Below the pieces are notes generated by a model. That model searched no databases and was not told the origin of the DNA. It saw only the letters and a program-made list of their open reading frames with translations. Positions 1-4,810 of a DNA stretch of 13,591 nt are shown one piece after another. Each line of letters opens with the position of its first letter. Position 1 is the stretch's first letter. The translations under genes and the position numbers were made by a program. The DNA is taken from the NCBI GenBank assembly GCA_035276085.1, contig DATELY010000213.1:1-13591 (forward strand), written 5' to 3'. The stretch comes from DATELY01 sp035276085 (GTDB lineage Bacteria; Pseudomonadota; Gammaproteobacteria; Steroidobacterales; Steroidobacteraceae).

Positions 1-1
1 G

Positions 2-55
2 AAGGAAAAACTACGCCATTGGTGCGAAGACAATGAAATCGAAGTGCAAGGCTAA
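2..55 (+). CDS. C-terminal end of an unidentified cassette protein (partial)
   Basis: The frame starting at base 2 is open and ends with TAA at 53-55. The last residues read KEKLRHWCEDNEIEVQG. The stop codon falls inside the left core of the attC site at 50-112. The two later cassettes show the same arrangement, which supports this as a true gene end rather than a chance frame. The start and most of the protein lie outside the window, so no function can be given. The tail is hydrophilic and has no recognisable motif. Confidence 0.55.
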   Translation, partial: KEKLRHWCEDNEIEVQG

Positions 56-112
56 CCAAGCTTTCCAGCGGACGCGTTCAAAGCAACGCGCCGCTGAAAG
101 CTGGCGTTAGTT
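50..112 (+). other. Integron attC recombination site 1
   Basis: A 63-bp imperfect palindrome. The left core contains CTAAC (52-56) and the right core GCGTTAG (104-110). Between them AGCTTTCCAGCGG pairs with CCGCTGAAAGCT, leaving one unpaired C, which is typical of the extrahelical bases of attC. The centre GACGCGTTCAAAGCAACGCGC is shared with attC 3 at 1062-1124. The site ends the preceding partial gene and the next ORF starts 4 bp after it. Integron integrases recombine such sites as folded single strands. Identification is by structure only; no integrase gene is in view. Confidence 0.75.
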
Positions 113-115
113 GCT

Positions 116-484
116 ATGGGACCAAAAACATCAAAGCTTGTAGACACGTTGGCGGACATCGTGGCGTTGCTCCGTGCTGACAATGAGCAACATTGGTCTC
201 GTTATGTCGACGATTGCCGGAATCGAATGCTGGCGCCAGATTATTCCGGAGTAGAGAAACTTCTCTCCTCATATGGCGGCATGGGCTCGTTCAACGACGT
301 CGTCATCGGCTACTCAGAGTCGGATAAAGGTTGGAAGGCCAATGCCAAGAAGCTTAACGAGAACCTCAATTTGTTGCGGACCCAGGCGTATGAATTGGCG
401 CAAGACATTCAGCGCAATCATGCAATCGGAAGCACTAACAAGCCGCTCAAGAACGACGCGCGCAAAAATGCGCGCACGTCTTAG
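116..484 (+). CDS. Integron cassette protein, 122 aa, DUF6966-like (tentative)
   Basis: A 122-aa soluble protein with no signal peptide or membrane segment. It begins 4 bp after attC 1, and its last residues (from about STNKPLKN) are encoded by attC 2, so the gene fills one cassette. The ATG has no visible ribosome binding site, which is common for cassette genes read from an upstream promoter. The stretch KLLSSYGGMGSFNDVVIG (about residues 47-64), together with the N-terminal LADIVALLRADNEQHWSRYV, recalls the small uncharacterised DUF6966 family. That match is from memory and is tentative. No catalytic motif is visible and the function is unknown. Confidence 0.75.
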   Translation: MGPKTSKLVDTLADIVALLRADNEQHWSRYVDDCRNRMLAPDYSGVEKLLSSYGGMGSFNDVVIGYSESDKGWKANAKKLNENLNLLRTQAYELAQDIQRNHAIGSTNKPLKNDARKNARTS

Positions 485-498
485 CGGCGGCGTTATAA
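433..498 (+). other. Integron attC recombination site 2
   Basis: A 66-bp imperfect palindrome overlapping the 3' end of the 122-aa gene. The left core is CACTAAC (433-439) and the right core region GCGTTATAA (490-498). GCCGCT near the left pairs with AGCGGC near the right, and CGCGCGC pairs with GCGCGC around an AAAAAT apex. Its sequence differs from attC 1 and 3, but the layout (AAC ... GTT ends, two stems, unpaired bases) is the same. It separates the 122-aa cassette from the brnTA cassette. Confidence 0.65.
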
Positions 499-514
499 CG
501 AGGCAAGAGGCGTT

Positions 515-542
515 TTGACTGTCCGGCGCTGATGTATATACA
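515..542 (+). promoter_or_regulatory. Candidate brnTA promoter with palindromic operator
   Basis: TTGACT (515-520) and TATACA (537-542) form a sigma70-like pair with a 16-bp spacer. The -10 element lies in a perfect 10-bp palindrome TGTATATACA (533-542). A start about 7-9 bp after the -10 falls on or next to the brnT ATG at 551, so the mRNA may be leaderless. BrnTA systems are known to be autoregulated, so the palindrome is a sensible operator, but binding is inferred. Confidence 0.5.
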
Positions 543-550
543 CTCCGCCT

Positions 551-820
551 ATGCGCTTCACGTGGGACGAAAGGAAACGTCGGACGAACCTGCAGGGTCA
601 CGGCTTCGACTTCCGCGACGCACCGCGGGTCTTCGAGGGGCCAACCTTCACATTCGATGATGATCGGTTCGACTACGGAGAGCAGCGCTTTGTGTCGCTC
701 GGGTTCTTAGGTGGCGTGGCCGTTTCCATCGTCCATACCGAAACACCCGAGATAATCCATGTCATCTCTTTTCGTCGAGCCACTCGAAATGAAGAAGCGA
801 TCCTTTTCAAAAGCATCTAA
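551..820 (+). CDS. brnT: BrnT family type II toxin (ribonuclease)
   Basis: An 89-aa protein, the usual BrnT length. It shows the family pattern: FTWDERKRRTNLQGHGFDF at the N terminus, then FRDAPRVFEGP, a GEQRFVSLG strand, and the C-terminal IIHVISFRRATRNEE. BrnT folds like RelE-type RNases and blocks translation by cutting mRNA when the antitoxin is lost. The gene has its own promoter candidate at 515-542 and no clear ribosome binding site. It overlaps brnA by 32 bp, the usual toxin-first order of this family. It sits in an integron cassette between attC 2 and attC 3. Toxin-antitoxin cassettes are known to stabilise cassette arrays, and that role is inferred here. Confidence 0.9.
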   Translation: MRFTWDERKRRTNLQGHGFDFRDAPRVFEGPTFTFDDDRFDYGEQRFVSLGFLGGVAVSIVHTETPEIIHVISFRRATRNEEAILFKSI

Positions 821-1067
821 GACAGACTGGAAGCGCGTCCGCGCTATGAAGGACAAGGACATCAAGACATCCGCAGAGCACCCCGAAGCTGAGATGCGGC
901 ATATAGTTCGTGGCATCGTACGGCGCGGGCTCCAGCCTGTACCGCCAAAAGCCTCCATTGCCTTGAGGCTGGACGCAGATGTTCTCTCCTGGTTCAAGGC
1001 ACAAGGTCCCGGTTACCAAACCCGCATCAATGCTGTGTTGCGGGCTTTCAAAGATGCCTCGTTATAA
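789..1067 (+). CDS. brnA: BrnA family antitoxin
   Basis: A 92-aa antitoxin from the ATG at 789; an upstream in-frame start at 759 would add ten residues read from within brnT and is less likely. The C-terminal part matches the BrnA DNA-binding and dimerisation region: PPKASIALRLDADVLSWFKA followed by QGPGYQTRINAVLRAFKDA. The basic, charged N-terminal half would contact BrnT. It neutralises BrnT by direct binding and is expected to repress the brnTA promoter. Its stop TAA (1065-1067) lies in the left core of attC 3, so toxin and antitoxin travel as one cassette. Confidence 0.9.
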   Translation: MKKRSFSKASKTDWKRVRAMKDKDIKTSAEHPEAEMRHIVRGIVRRGLQPVPPKASIALRLDADVLSWFKAQGPGYQTRINAVLRAFKDASL

Positions 1068-1124
1068 CAAGCGTTTGCACGCGACGCGTTCAAAGCAACG
1101 CGCGCGCGAAACGCAGCGTTCGGC
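1062..1124 (+). other. Integron attC recombination site 3
   Basis: A 63-bp imperfect palindrome, the same length as attC 1. The left core TTATAAC (1062-1068) overlaps the brnA stop and the right core GCGTTCGGC lies at 1116-1124. AAGCGTTT on the left pairs with AAACGCAGCGTT on the right with a few unpaired bases. The centre GACGCGTTCAAAGCAACGCGC is identical to that of attC 1, as expected for related cassettes of one chromosomal integron. The next ORF starts 5 nt after it. Confidence 0.75.
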
Positions 1125-1128
1125 ATCT

Positions 1129-1278
1129 ATGCGCGTCTTCCAAATACCATTACTGCTAGCTGCTATTTTCGCAGGTGTCTCTTGTACTTCAGGTCCAGTG
1201 GCTGAACCTCGGGCCTCGGGCCTGACGGTGTCAGGTTTGCATATTTGCAGCCATGTTCGGCAGGTGGAAGCTAAATGA
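1129..1278 (+). CDS. Small putative lipoprotein ORF carrying a repeat insertion
   Basis: A 49-aa ORF whose N terminus (MRVFQIPLLLAAIFAGVSC) looks like a short lipoprotein signal peptide, with a weak lipobox before Cys19. It begins 5 nt after attC 3. From about residue 31 it is encoded by the 29-bp dispersed repeat at 1221-1249, which translates as GLTVSGLHIC. If the 29 bp are removed in silico, the frame instead ends at TAA 1272-1274, directly before the next ATG at 1275, giving about 38 aa. The present TGA overlaps that ATG (ATGA), so the two genes may be translationally coupled. No function is recognised and the ORF may be inactive. Confidence 0.4.
   Translation: MRVFQIPLLLAAIFAGVSCTSGPVAEPRASGLTVSGLHICSHVRQVEAK
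1221..1249 (+). repeat. Solo copy 1 of the RAYT-associated repeat
   Basis: 29 bp: a hairpin CCTGAC-GGT-GTCAGG followed by TTTGCATATTTGCA, in which TTTGCA occurs twice. Bases 1228-1249 match the left end of the RAYT element and of both 169-bp elements. It lies inside the small lipoprotein ORF. Confidence 0.85.
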
Positions 1279-1847
1279 GAAAAATATCCAAGCAGTGGAA
1301 GTTCACTGCATCCACCATTTTGATGTTCGTATCTTGCTATTCGTGGTTGGCGGGCTGCGCGTCGCAAGTGCCTCAGCCTATCTCACAGCAATCGGTGATA
1401 GTTGTGCCCACGGCAATCGTTGCTACTGAACCTCAAATTTCGGTGGCATTTGACCTGCGAGACGTGATTCCGTTTGTCGGGCTGCCGCTCAACAGCATTG
1501 CGCGTGAACGAGCGGAAGGAAAGCTCGAGACACGGTTGAATGGTTTCGCGGTGCAACTTGCCGAGCTCTTGTCGTCTGAGCTCGCCGATCGGCTGACAGC
1601 CAATGGATACATGGCACGGCTCATTGCATCGGATCGAACCACGCAAGCCTTCATTCCCACATTTGAGGACGCCGCAGCTTTGCCAGTGGCTCCGCAGGCA
1701 GAGGCAATCGTTGATGTTGTGATTTCGTTCTGGGGATTCACTGCAGAGGGGATCACTTACGATTACCAACCGGTCATTGGGGCTACCTACCGCGTAGTGG
1801 ATGCGAAGACACGAAAGGTCCTGTGGAGACGATCGCTCAGGGCCTGA
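1275..1847 (+). CDS. Putative outer-membrane lipoprotein, truncated by a repeat
   Basis: A 190-aa ORF with a lipoprotein signal peptide: basic start, hydrophobic stretch TILMFVSCYSWLAGC, lipobox LAGC, acylated Cys28. The rest is a soluble periplasmic domain with a helical middle (ARERAEGKLETRLNGFAVQL) and a strand-rich end (YDYQPVIGATYRVVDAKTRKVLWRR). The fold resembles small lipoproteins of unknown function; no family is claimed. A ribosome binding site GGTGGAA lies at 1263-1269. The last residues and stop come from the dispersed repeat at 1843-1871. Without those 29 bp the frame joins the segment at 1872-1939 exactly and gives 211 aa, so this is a recently truncated gene. The present product may or may not still fold. 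Confidence 0.7.
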   Translation: MRKISKQWKFTASTILMFVSCYSWLAGCASQVPQPISQQSVIVVPTAIVATEPQISVAFDLRDVIPFVGLPLNSIARERAEGKLETRLNGFAVQLAELLSSELADRLTANGYMARLIASDRTTQAFIPTFEDAAALPVAPQAEAIVDVVISFWGFTAEGITYDYQPVIGATYRVVDAKTRKVLWRRSLRA

Positions 1848-1871
1848 CAGTGTCAGGTTTGCATATTTGCA
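1843..1871 (+). repeat. Solo copy 2 of the RAYT-associated repeat, inside a gene
   Basis: 29 bp: hairpin CCTGAC-AGT-GTCAGG then TTTGCATATTTGCA. It supplies the TGA (1845-1847) that ends the upstream lipoprotein ORF. It is preceded by TCAGGG, which extends the inverted symmetry, so the exact boundary is uncertain by a few bases. Confidence 0.9.
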
Positions 1872-1939
1872 CTGCACTGAAGGAAGGCGGCAGCAAGCTA
1901 GGCGCAGCAATCGCCGCTGATGTGATCCAGGCAAGGTAA
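1872..1939 (+). pseudogene. Severed 3' end of the lipoprotein gene
   Basis: After the 29-bp repeat, base 1842 can be joined to 1872 to restore the reading frame. The joined sequence continues AALKEGGSKLGAAIAADV, then IQAR, and stops at TAA 1937-1939. The insertion length (29, which is 2 modulo 3) explains the frame change. The helical tail is a natural C terminus for the strand-rich domain upstream. It has no start or ribosome binding site of its own. Confidence 0.7.
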
Positions 1940-1966
1940 TTCGGCGAAGCGTGCAGGGCAGGTCAG

Positions 1967-2011
1967 GGCCTGACAGTGTCGGCCTGACAGTGTCAGGTTT
2001 GCATATTTGCA
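1967..2011 (+). repeat. Solo copy 3 with a tandem-duplicated left half
   Basis: GGCCTGACAGTGTC occurs twice in tandem (1967-1980, 1981-1994). The second copy continues into the complete repeat, CCTGAC-AGT-GTCAGG plus TTTGCATATTTGCA, ending at 2011. It lies 27 bp after the severed lipoprotein stop. Confidence 0.85.
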
Positions 2012-2201
2012 CGAGAGCAAGGAAAGCGGCGAGAGCGCACAAGGACGACTGAAAACAGGCGGTGCCGGACTTAGGGTATGTGGTATTTGCGGCGGCTCGG
2101 TGAATCCCGTATATGCCGAGTATCCTAATCCTGGGCCTTCGGTTTCATATTCCCGGTCACTGACGCCGCACGTGTGGTGGCAAGTATGGGAGCTTCGCTT
2201 C

Positions 2202-2208
2202 AAGGAGG
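2202..2208 (+). promoter_or_regulatory. Strong ribosome binding site
   Basis: AAGGAGG lies 6 bp before the ATG at 2215 and fixes that start for the coiled-coil membrane protein. Confidence 0.7.
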
Positions 2209-2214
2209 CTCGTC

Positions 2215-2946
2215 ATGTCAGAAGAACGATTCAAAGCATGGCTGACCTTCTGGCAGTTTGTGATTAGCACAGTGGTAGTCGGCGGGTTCTCCACCCTGAT
2301 CAGTCACCAGATCCAGACACGCGAAGTGGAGATCAAGGAGCAGGAGGCAAACGCGAAGTTTCTCGAGCAAGCTCTGCAGGAAGACGTCGGCGTGCGCCGG
2401 CGACTTTCGCAGTACTTCGCTCATGTGACCCGCTCTGAAGATTTGCGGGAGCGATGGATCGAGTATGCAAAGATCGTGGAGGATGAGTATCAAGCGACAC
2501 TAGATGAAAAGAGCCGCCTCCAGAAGCAGGTCAAGGACAGGACGTTGGATATGGCGATGCGTGACGGATTGCAGCAGCGCATCGCGGAGCTTGAGCAGCA
2601 GCTGAGTCCGAGACCAGTCGCCGCAACTCCTCTTCAGGCCAGGGTCTACTTTCATATCGGCGCAAATACACAGCGAGCTATGGCTGAGAAAGCGGCGGCG
2701 GCGCTACGGGACGATTCTGTCGTCGTCCCTGGGATAGAACTACGATCCAATAGCCCACAGAAAACAGAGCTTCGCTACTTTCGTATGGCGGAGCGAGCGG
2801 AAGCGGAAGGTATGGCTGCGACGATACGCAGTACTTGGCCCGACACCGCCGTGAAATATGTACCCGGCTATGAGACATCCACGGCCATTCGCCCTCGCCA
2901 CTACGAGCTTTGGATCGCGGCTTCGTCTATGCCGCGGGGAACATGA
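2215..2946 (+). CDS. Membrane-anchored coiled-coil protein of unknown function
   Basis: A 243-aa protein. A single transmembrane segment (about residues 9-30, WLTFWQFVISTVVVGGFSTL) is followed by a long charged helical region (about 33-130) rich in E, K, Q and R with heptad-like spacing, ending near LQQRIAELEQQLSP. The C-terminal domain (about 140-243) has an alternating strand-helix pattern: ARVYFHIGANTQRAMAEKAA, then TELRYFRMAERAEAEGMAAT, then a terminal strand HYELWIA. This recalls small LytR_C- or SPOR-like domains, but no family motif is certain. It would sit in the inner membrane with a periplasmic or cytoplasmic coiled coil. No operon partner is evident. Solo repeat 4 lies 49 bp after its stop. 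Confidence 0.75.
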   Translation: MSEERFKAWLTFWQFVISTVVVGGFSTLISHQIQTREVEIKEQEANAKFLEQALQEDVGVRRRLSQYFAHVTRSEDLRERWIEYAKIVEDEYQATLDEKSRLQKQVKDRTLDMAMRDGLQQRIAELEQQLSPRPVAATPLQARVYFHIGANTQRAMAEKAAAALRDDSVVVPGIELRSNSPQKTELRYFRMAERAEAEGMAATIRSTWPDTAVKYVPGYETSTAIRPRHYELWIAASSMPRGT

Positions 2947-2958
2947 TTTATCGCGCGA

Positions 2959-2980
2959 AGGGAAGACGGAGGGAAGACGG
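2959..2980 (+). repeat. Short tandem duplication AGGGAAGACGG x2
   Basis: Two perfect adjacent 11-bp units (2959-2969, 2970-2980), 15 bp upstream of solo repeat 4. Confidence 0.8.
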
Positions 2981-2994
2981 AGTCATAGTCTTAG

Positions 2995-3022
2995 CCTGAC
3001 GGAGTCAGGTTTGCATATTTGC
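2995..3022 (+). repeat. Solo copy 4 (variant) of the RAYT-associated repeat
   Basis: CCTGAC-GGA-GTCAGG followed by TTTGCATATTTGC. The stem is intact, the loop differs from the other copies, and the final A is missing. It lies between convergent coding regions, 9 bp after the stop of the minus-strand ORF at 3032-3166. Confidence 0.85.
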
Positions 3023-3064
3023 TGGAGGTCCTCAAGCTTCTCGCTGGAGATCCTCTAGCTTCTC
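3021..3064 (+). repeat. Imperfect 22-bp tandem duplication
   Basis: Units 3021-3042 and 3043-3064 differ at two positions (GCTGGAGGTCCTCAAG versus GCTGGAGATCCTCTAG, then CTTCTC in both). It directly adjoins solo repeat 4 and covers the 3' end of the small minus-strand ORF. Confidence 0.8.
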
Positions 3065-3166
3065 GCGCCGCAGCTCGCGCGCGCGGCAGTCTGCGCGAAT
3101 CTCGCGCTCCGCATCTGTCCGACTGATGCCGCAGACGTTCTGGATGCTCTTCAAATAGCCCTTCAC
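3032..3166 (-). CDS. Possible small charged protein, 44 aa
   Basis: A minus-strand frame from GTG (3164-3166) to TGA (3032-3034). It is preceded by AAGGGAGC about 4 nt upstream of the start, a good ribosome binding site. The product begins MKGYLKSIQNVCGISRTDAE and continues as a highly charged, probably helical stretch rich in R and E, ending KLEDLQREA. No signal peptide or membrane segment is seen. The last codons overlap the 22-bp tandem duplication, so the original C terminus may have changed. It matches no family known to me. The short length and unusual start keep confidence modest. Confidence 0.4.
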   Translation of the reverse strand: MKGYLKSIQNVCGISRTDAEREIRADCRARELRREKLEDLQREA

Positions 3167-3274
3167 TATGCTCCCTTACTACGTATAACAACTTACGCGA
3201 GAACGCGTTGAAGTAGGCGGCGAGAATCCGTTCCGTTTGTGTTCGGACACAACCCCGAGAGTACTTCGCGCACA

Positions 3275-3937
3275 ATGACGACTATGCCGCGCCAATCCAC
3301 CAAACGCTGGCTCGACCCGTACACGGTCATCGCGGAAGTGCTCTTCGGCCTCATCATGGTTCTGACTTTCACCGGCTCACTCAGCGTGGCGGACGCCGGG
3401 CGCGATGATGTCCGCGCGATGTTGATCGGCGCGCTCGGATGCAACCTTGCGTGGGGCATCATCGACGCTATCTTCTATCTGATGGAGCGCGTGACAGAGC
3501 AGGGACAGAGCATTCGTTGCATGCACGCCTTGCGAAAAGCGGTGGCTCCAGAGGAAGCGCGCCAAGTGATTGCGGGCACACTTCCACCGCTTGTGGCGGC
3601 CACACTGGATCCTGCGGCATACGATTCCATACGCAACAAGTTACTTCGATTTCCGGAGCCGCCATCGCGTCCGCGGTTAGGCAAAGACGAGTGGAGGGGA
3701 GCGCTTGCGGTGTTTCTATGGGTATTCCTCATCACGTTCCCGGTTGCGATTCCATTCATCTTCATGGACGAAGTGAATCGCGCGATGCGCCTCTCCAACG
3801 CTATCGCCGTCGTCTTATTGTTCTTGGCAGGCTATGCGTTTGCGCGCGTCGCTGGTTATCGAAAGTGGCTGACTGCCTTCGCGATGGTCGTACTCGGAAT
3901 GGTGCTCGTGGCTGTCACGATCGCGTTGGGAGGCTGA
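3275..3937 (+). CDS. VIT1/CCC1-like integral membrane protein
   Basis: About 220 aa from ATG 3275; GTG 3239 would add 12 polar residues and ATG 3284 would remove three. No start has a strong ribosome binding site. Five hydrophobic segments are visible. Two come early (AEVLFGLIMVLTFTGSLSV and MLIGALGCNLAWGIIDAIFY), separated by a short charged loop with DAGRDD. A cytoplasmic helical middle of about 80 residues carries APEEARQVIAG. Three more follow (GALAVFLWVFLITFPVAIPF, LSNAIAVVLLFLAGYAFARV, WLTAFAMVVLGMVLVAVTIAL). This 2+3 layout with a soluble insert fits the VIT1/CCC1 family of Fe/Mn transporters. The classical metal-binding residues of the insert are not obvious, so transport is inferred only. 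Confidence 0.7.
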   Translation: MTTMPRQSTKRWLDPYTVIAEVLFGLIMVLTFTGSLSVADAGRDDVRAMLIGALGCNLAWGIIDAIFYLMERVTEQGQSIRCMHALRKAVAPEEARQVIAGTLPPLVAATLDPAAYDSIRNKLLRFPEPPSRPRLGKDEWRGALAVFLWVFLITFPVAIPFIFMDEVNRAMRLSNAIAVVLLFLAGYAFARVAGYRKWLTAFAMVVLGMVLVAVTIALGG

Positions 3938-4202
3938 CCACCCCTCGTGCATTCACCGCGCGCCAGTACGGCGGTGCAGTGCACATGCTCGCCGATTGCC
4001 AACGACGGGTGTTCTGTCATCGCAGCATGAGATGAACCCGGATACGGGTTTGAGCTGATGCGCCACGGACTGAACGTGAATAGCCTCGGCGCACACGATA
4101 AGCGCGACAAGCGTGAGCCAGAGATCTCGATCGAGAAGGCAGAATGCTCTGAAGTCTCAGGGACGTGGCCTGACACTTGATCCGCACTCGAGCTTCAGCT
4201 CA

Positions 4203-4423
4203 CTACTTGAGCTGCACATCGCCTTTGTCGCCGCTGCGAAGCGAGGCTGCATATCCCGGCGGCACCTCGTTCCAGTTATCCAGATTCAGCACGATGCGCT
4301 CATTCTCGTCGAGGACGAGCTTTGAACTCCCTCGGACTCCACGTACTGATTGTTGGTGTGCTCGTTCTTCATGCCGGACACCCAGATCACGTGTGATCCA
4401 AAAAGACTCGAAGCTGTGATCAC
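4203..4423 (-). pseudogene. Frameshifted gene remnant
   Basis: On the minus strand two adjacent frames read like one protein. The first gives SSLFGSHVIWVSGMKNEHTN followed by NQYVESEG, and the second gives SSKLVLDENERIVLNLDNWN followed by EVPPGYAASLRSGDKGDVQLK and a TAG at 4203-4205. The switch falls at about 4327-4331, where GGAGTTC would restore one frame if it were GGAAGTTC, a single-base loss. An in-frame TGA also lies two codons before the GTG at 4421-4423. No family is recognised. Confidence 0.45.
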
Positions 4424-4760
4424 TCCTCAGAGCGCGCTATCGATTTTGTCTTTTGCAAGTGGACTGCAAACGGCGACACGTTCCTCTTCGCTGTCGCCGT
4501 CTTCACTCGAAAAAAGTATGGACAATCACGTCCGCGACATTTCGCCTCATTTATGAGTCTCGCGCGTTGCTGGGCGCTGTGAAATTTTGTTCTACACAAT
4601 CAGGCTTTTTTCGTGCTTTACGTTGGACATCGGAGACACATTGATCGTAGTGGTGTTGCCTCATAGATTCTCCCGCGGCTGAGCCAACTACTACATTCGT
4701 CCGACACACTGAAAAGCGGATCGCGAGCCGCTCAAAAGTAAGTTCGGTTTTTTGATCAGA

Positions 4761-4790
4761 GCTGAGCACGCCTGCACAGGCCGACTCAGC
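4761..4790 (+). promoter_or_regulatory. 30-bp nested dyad before the lipoprotein gene
   Basis: GCTGAG (4761-4766) pairs with CTCAGC (4785-4790), and within it CCTG (4771-4774) pairs with CAGG (4777-4780); the internal loops are equal in size. It ends 20 bp before ATG 4811. It could be an operator or a 5'-leader hairpin. The role is inferred from position only. Confidence 0.35.
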
Positions 4791-4810
4791 CGTCCGGGAG
4801 ATTGCATACG

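Larger units (their letters stand above)
3938..4810. other. 873-bp stretch without an intact gene
   Basis: Between the VIT-like gene and the lipoprotein at 4811 no intact gene can be supported. The stretch holds a short hairpin AACCCG-GATA-CGGGTT (4035-4050), a frameshifted minus-strand remnant (4203-4423), and an A+T-richer part (about 4430-4760) with only short overlapping frames on both strands. A dyad at 4761-4790 lies just before the next gene. It looks like decayed sequence. Confidence 0.6.

Noticed and set aside
1221..2011. CRISPR array from three similar direct repeats
   Set aside because: Spacing is irregular (hundreds of bp versus about a hundred), no uniform spacers and no cas genes; copies match the RAYT ends instead.
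1383..2203. Long minus-strand frames opposite the lipoprotein genes
   Set aside because: They run through two or three repeat copies and oppose a gene with a clear signal peptide.
3182..3226. attC-like hairpin (TATAACAACTTACGCG...CGCGTTGAAGTAGGC)
   Set aside because: It has an AAC-type left side and a short stem but no GTTAG-type right core, and it does not separate cassette-like genes.
4158..4176. TCAGG...CCTGACAC partial repeat match
   Set aside because: Only 8 bp match the element end and the TTTGCA part is absent.
4454..4479. Degenerate right-end-like sequence (TGCAAGTG, TGCAAAC, GACAC)
   Set aside because: It needs two 3-bp insertions to match the RAYT right end and has no partner left end; likely chance.
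4453..4585. Plus-strand frame reading AIDFVFCKWTANGDTFLF
   Set aside because: It reads like a protein, but there is no start codon with a ribosome binding site and overlapping minus-strand frames are equally plausible.
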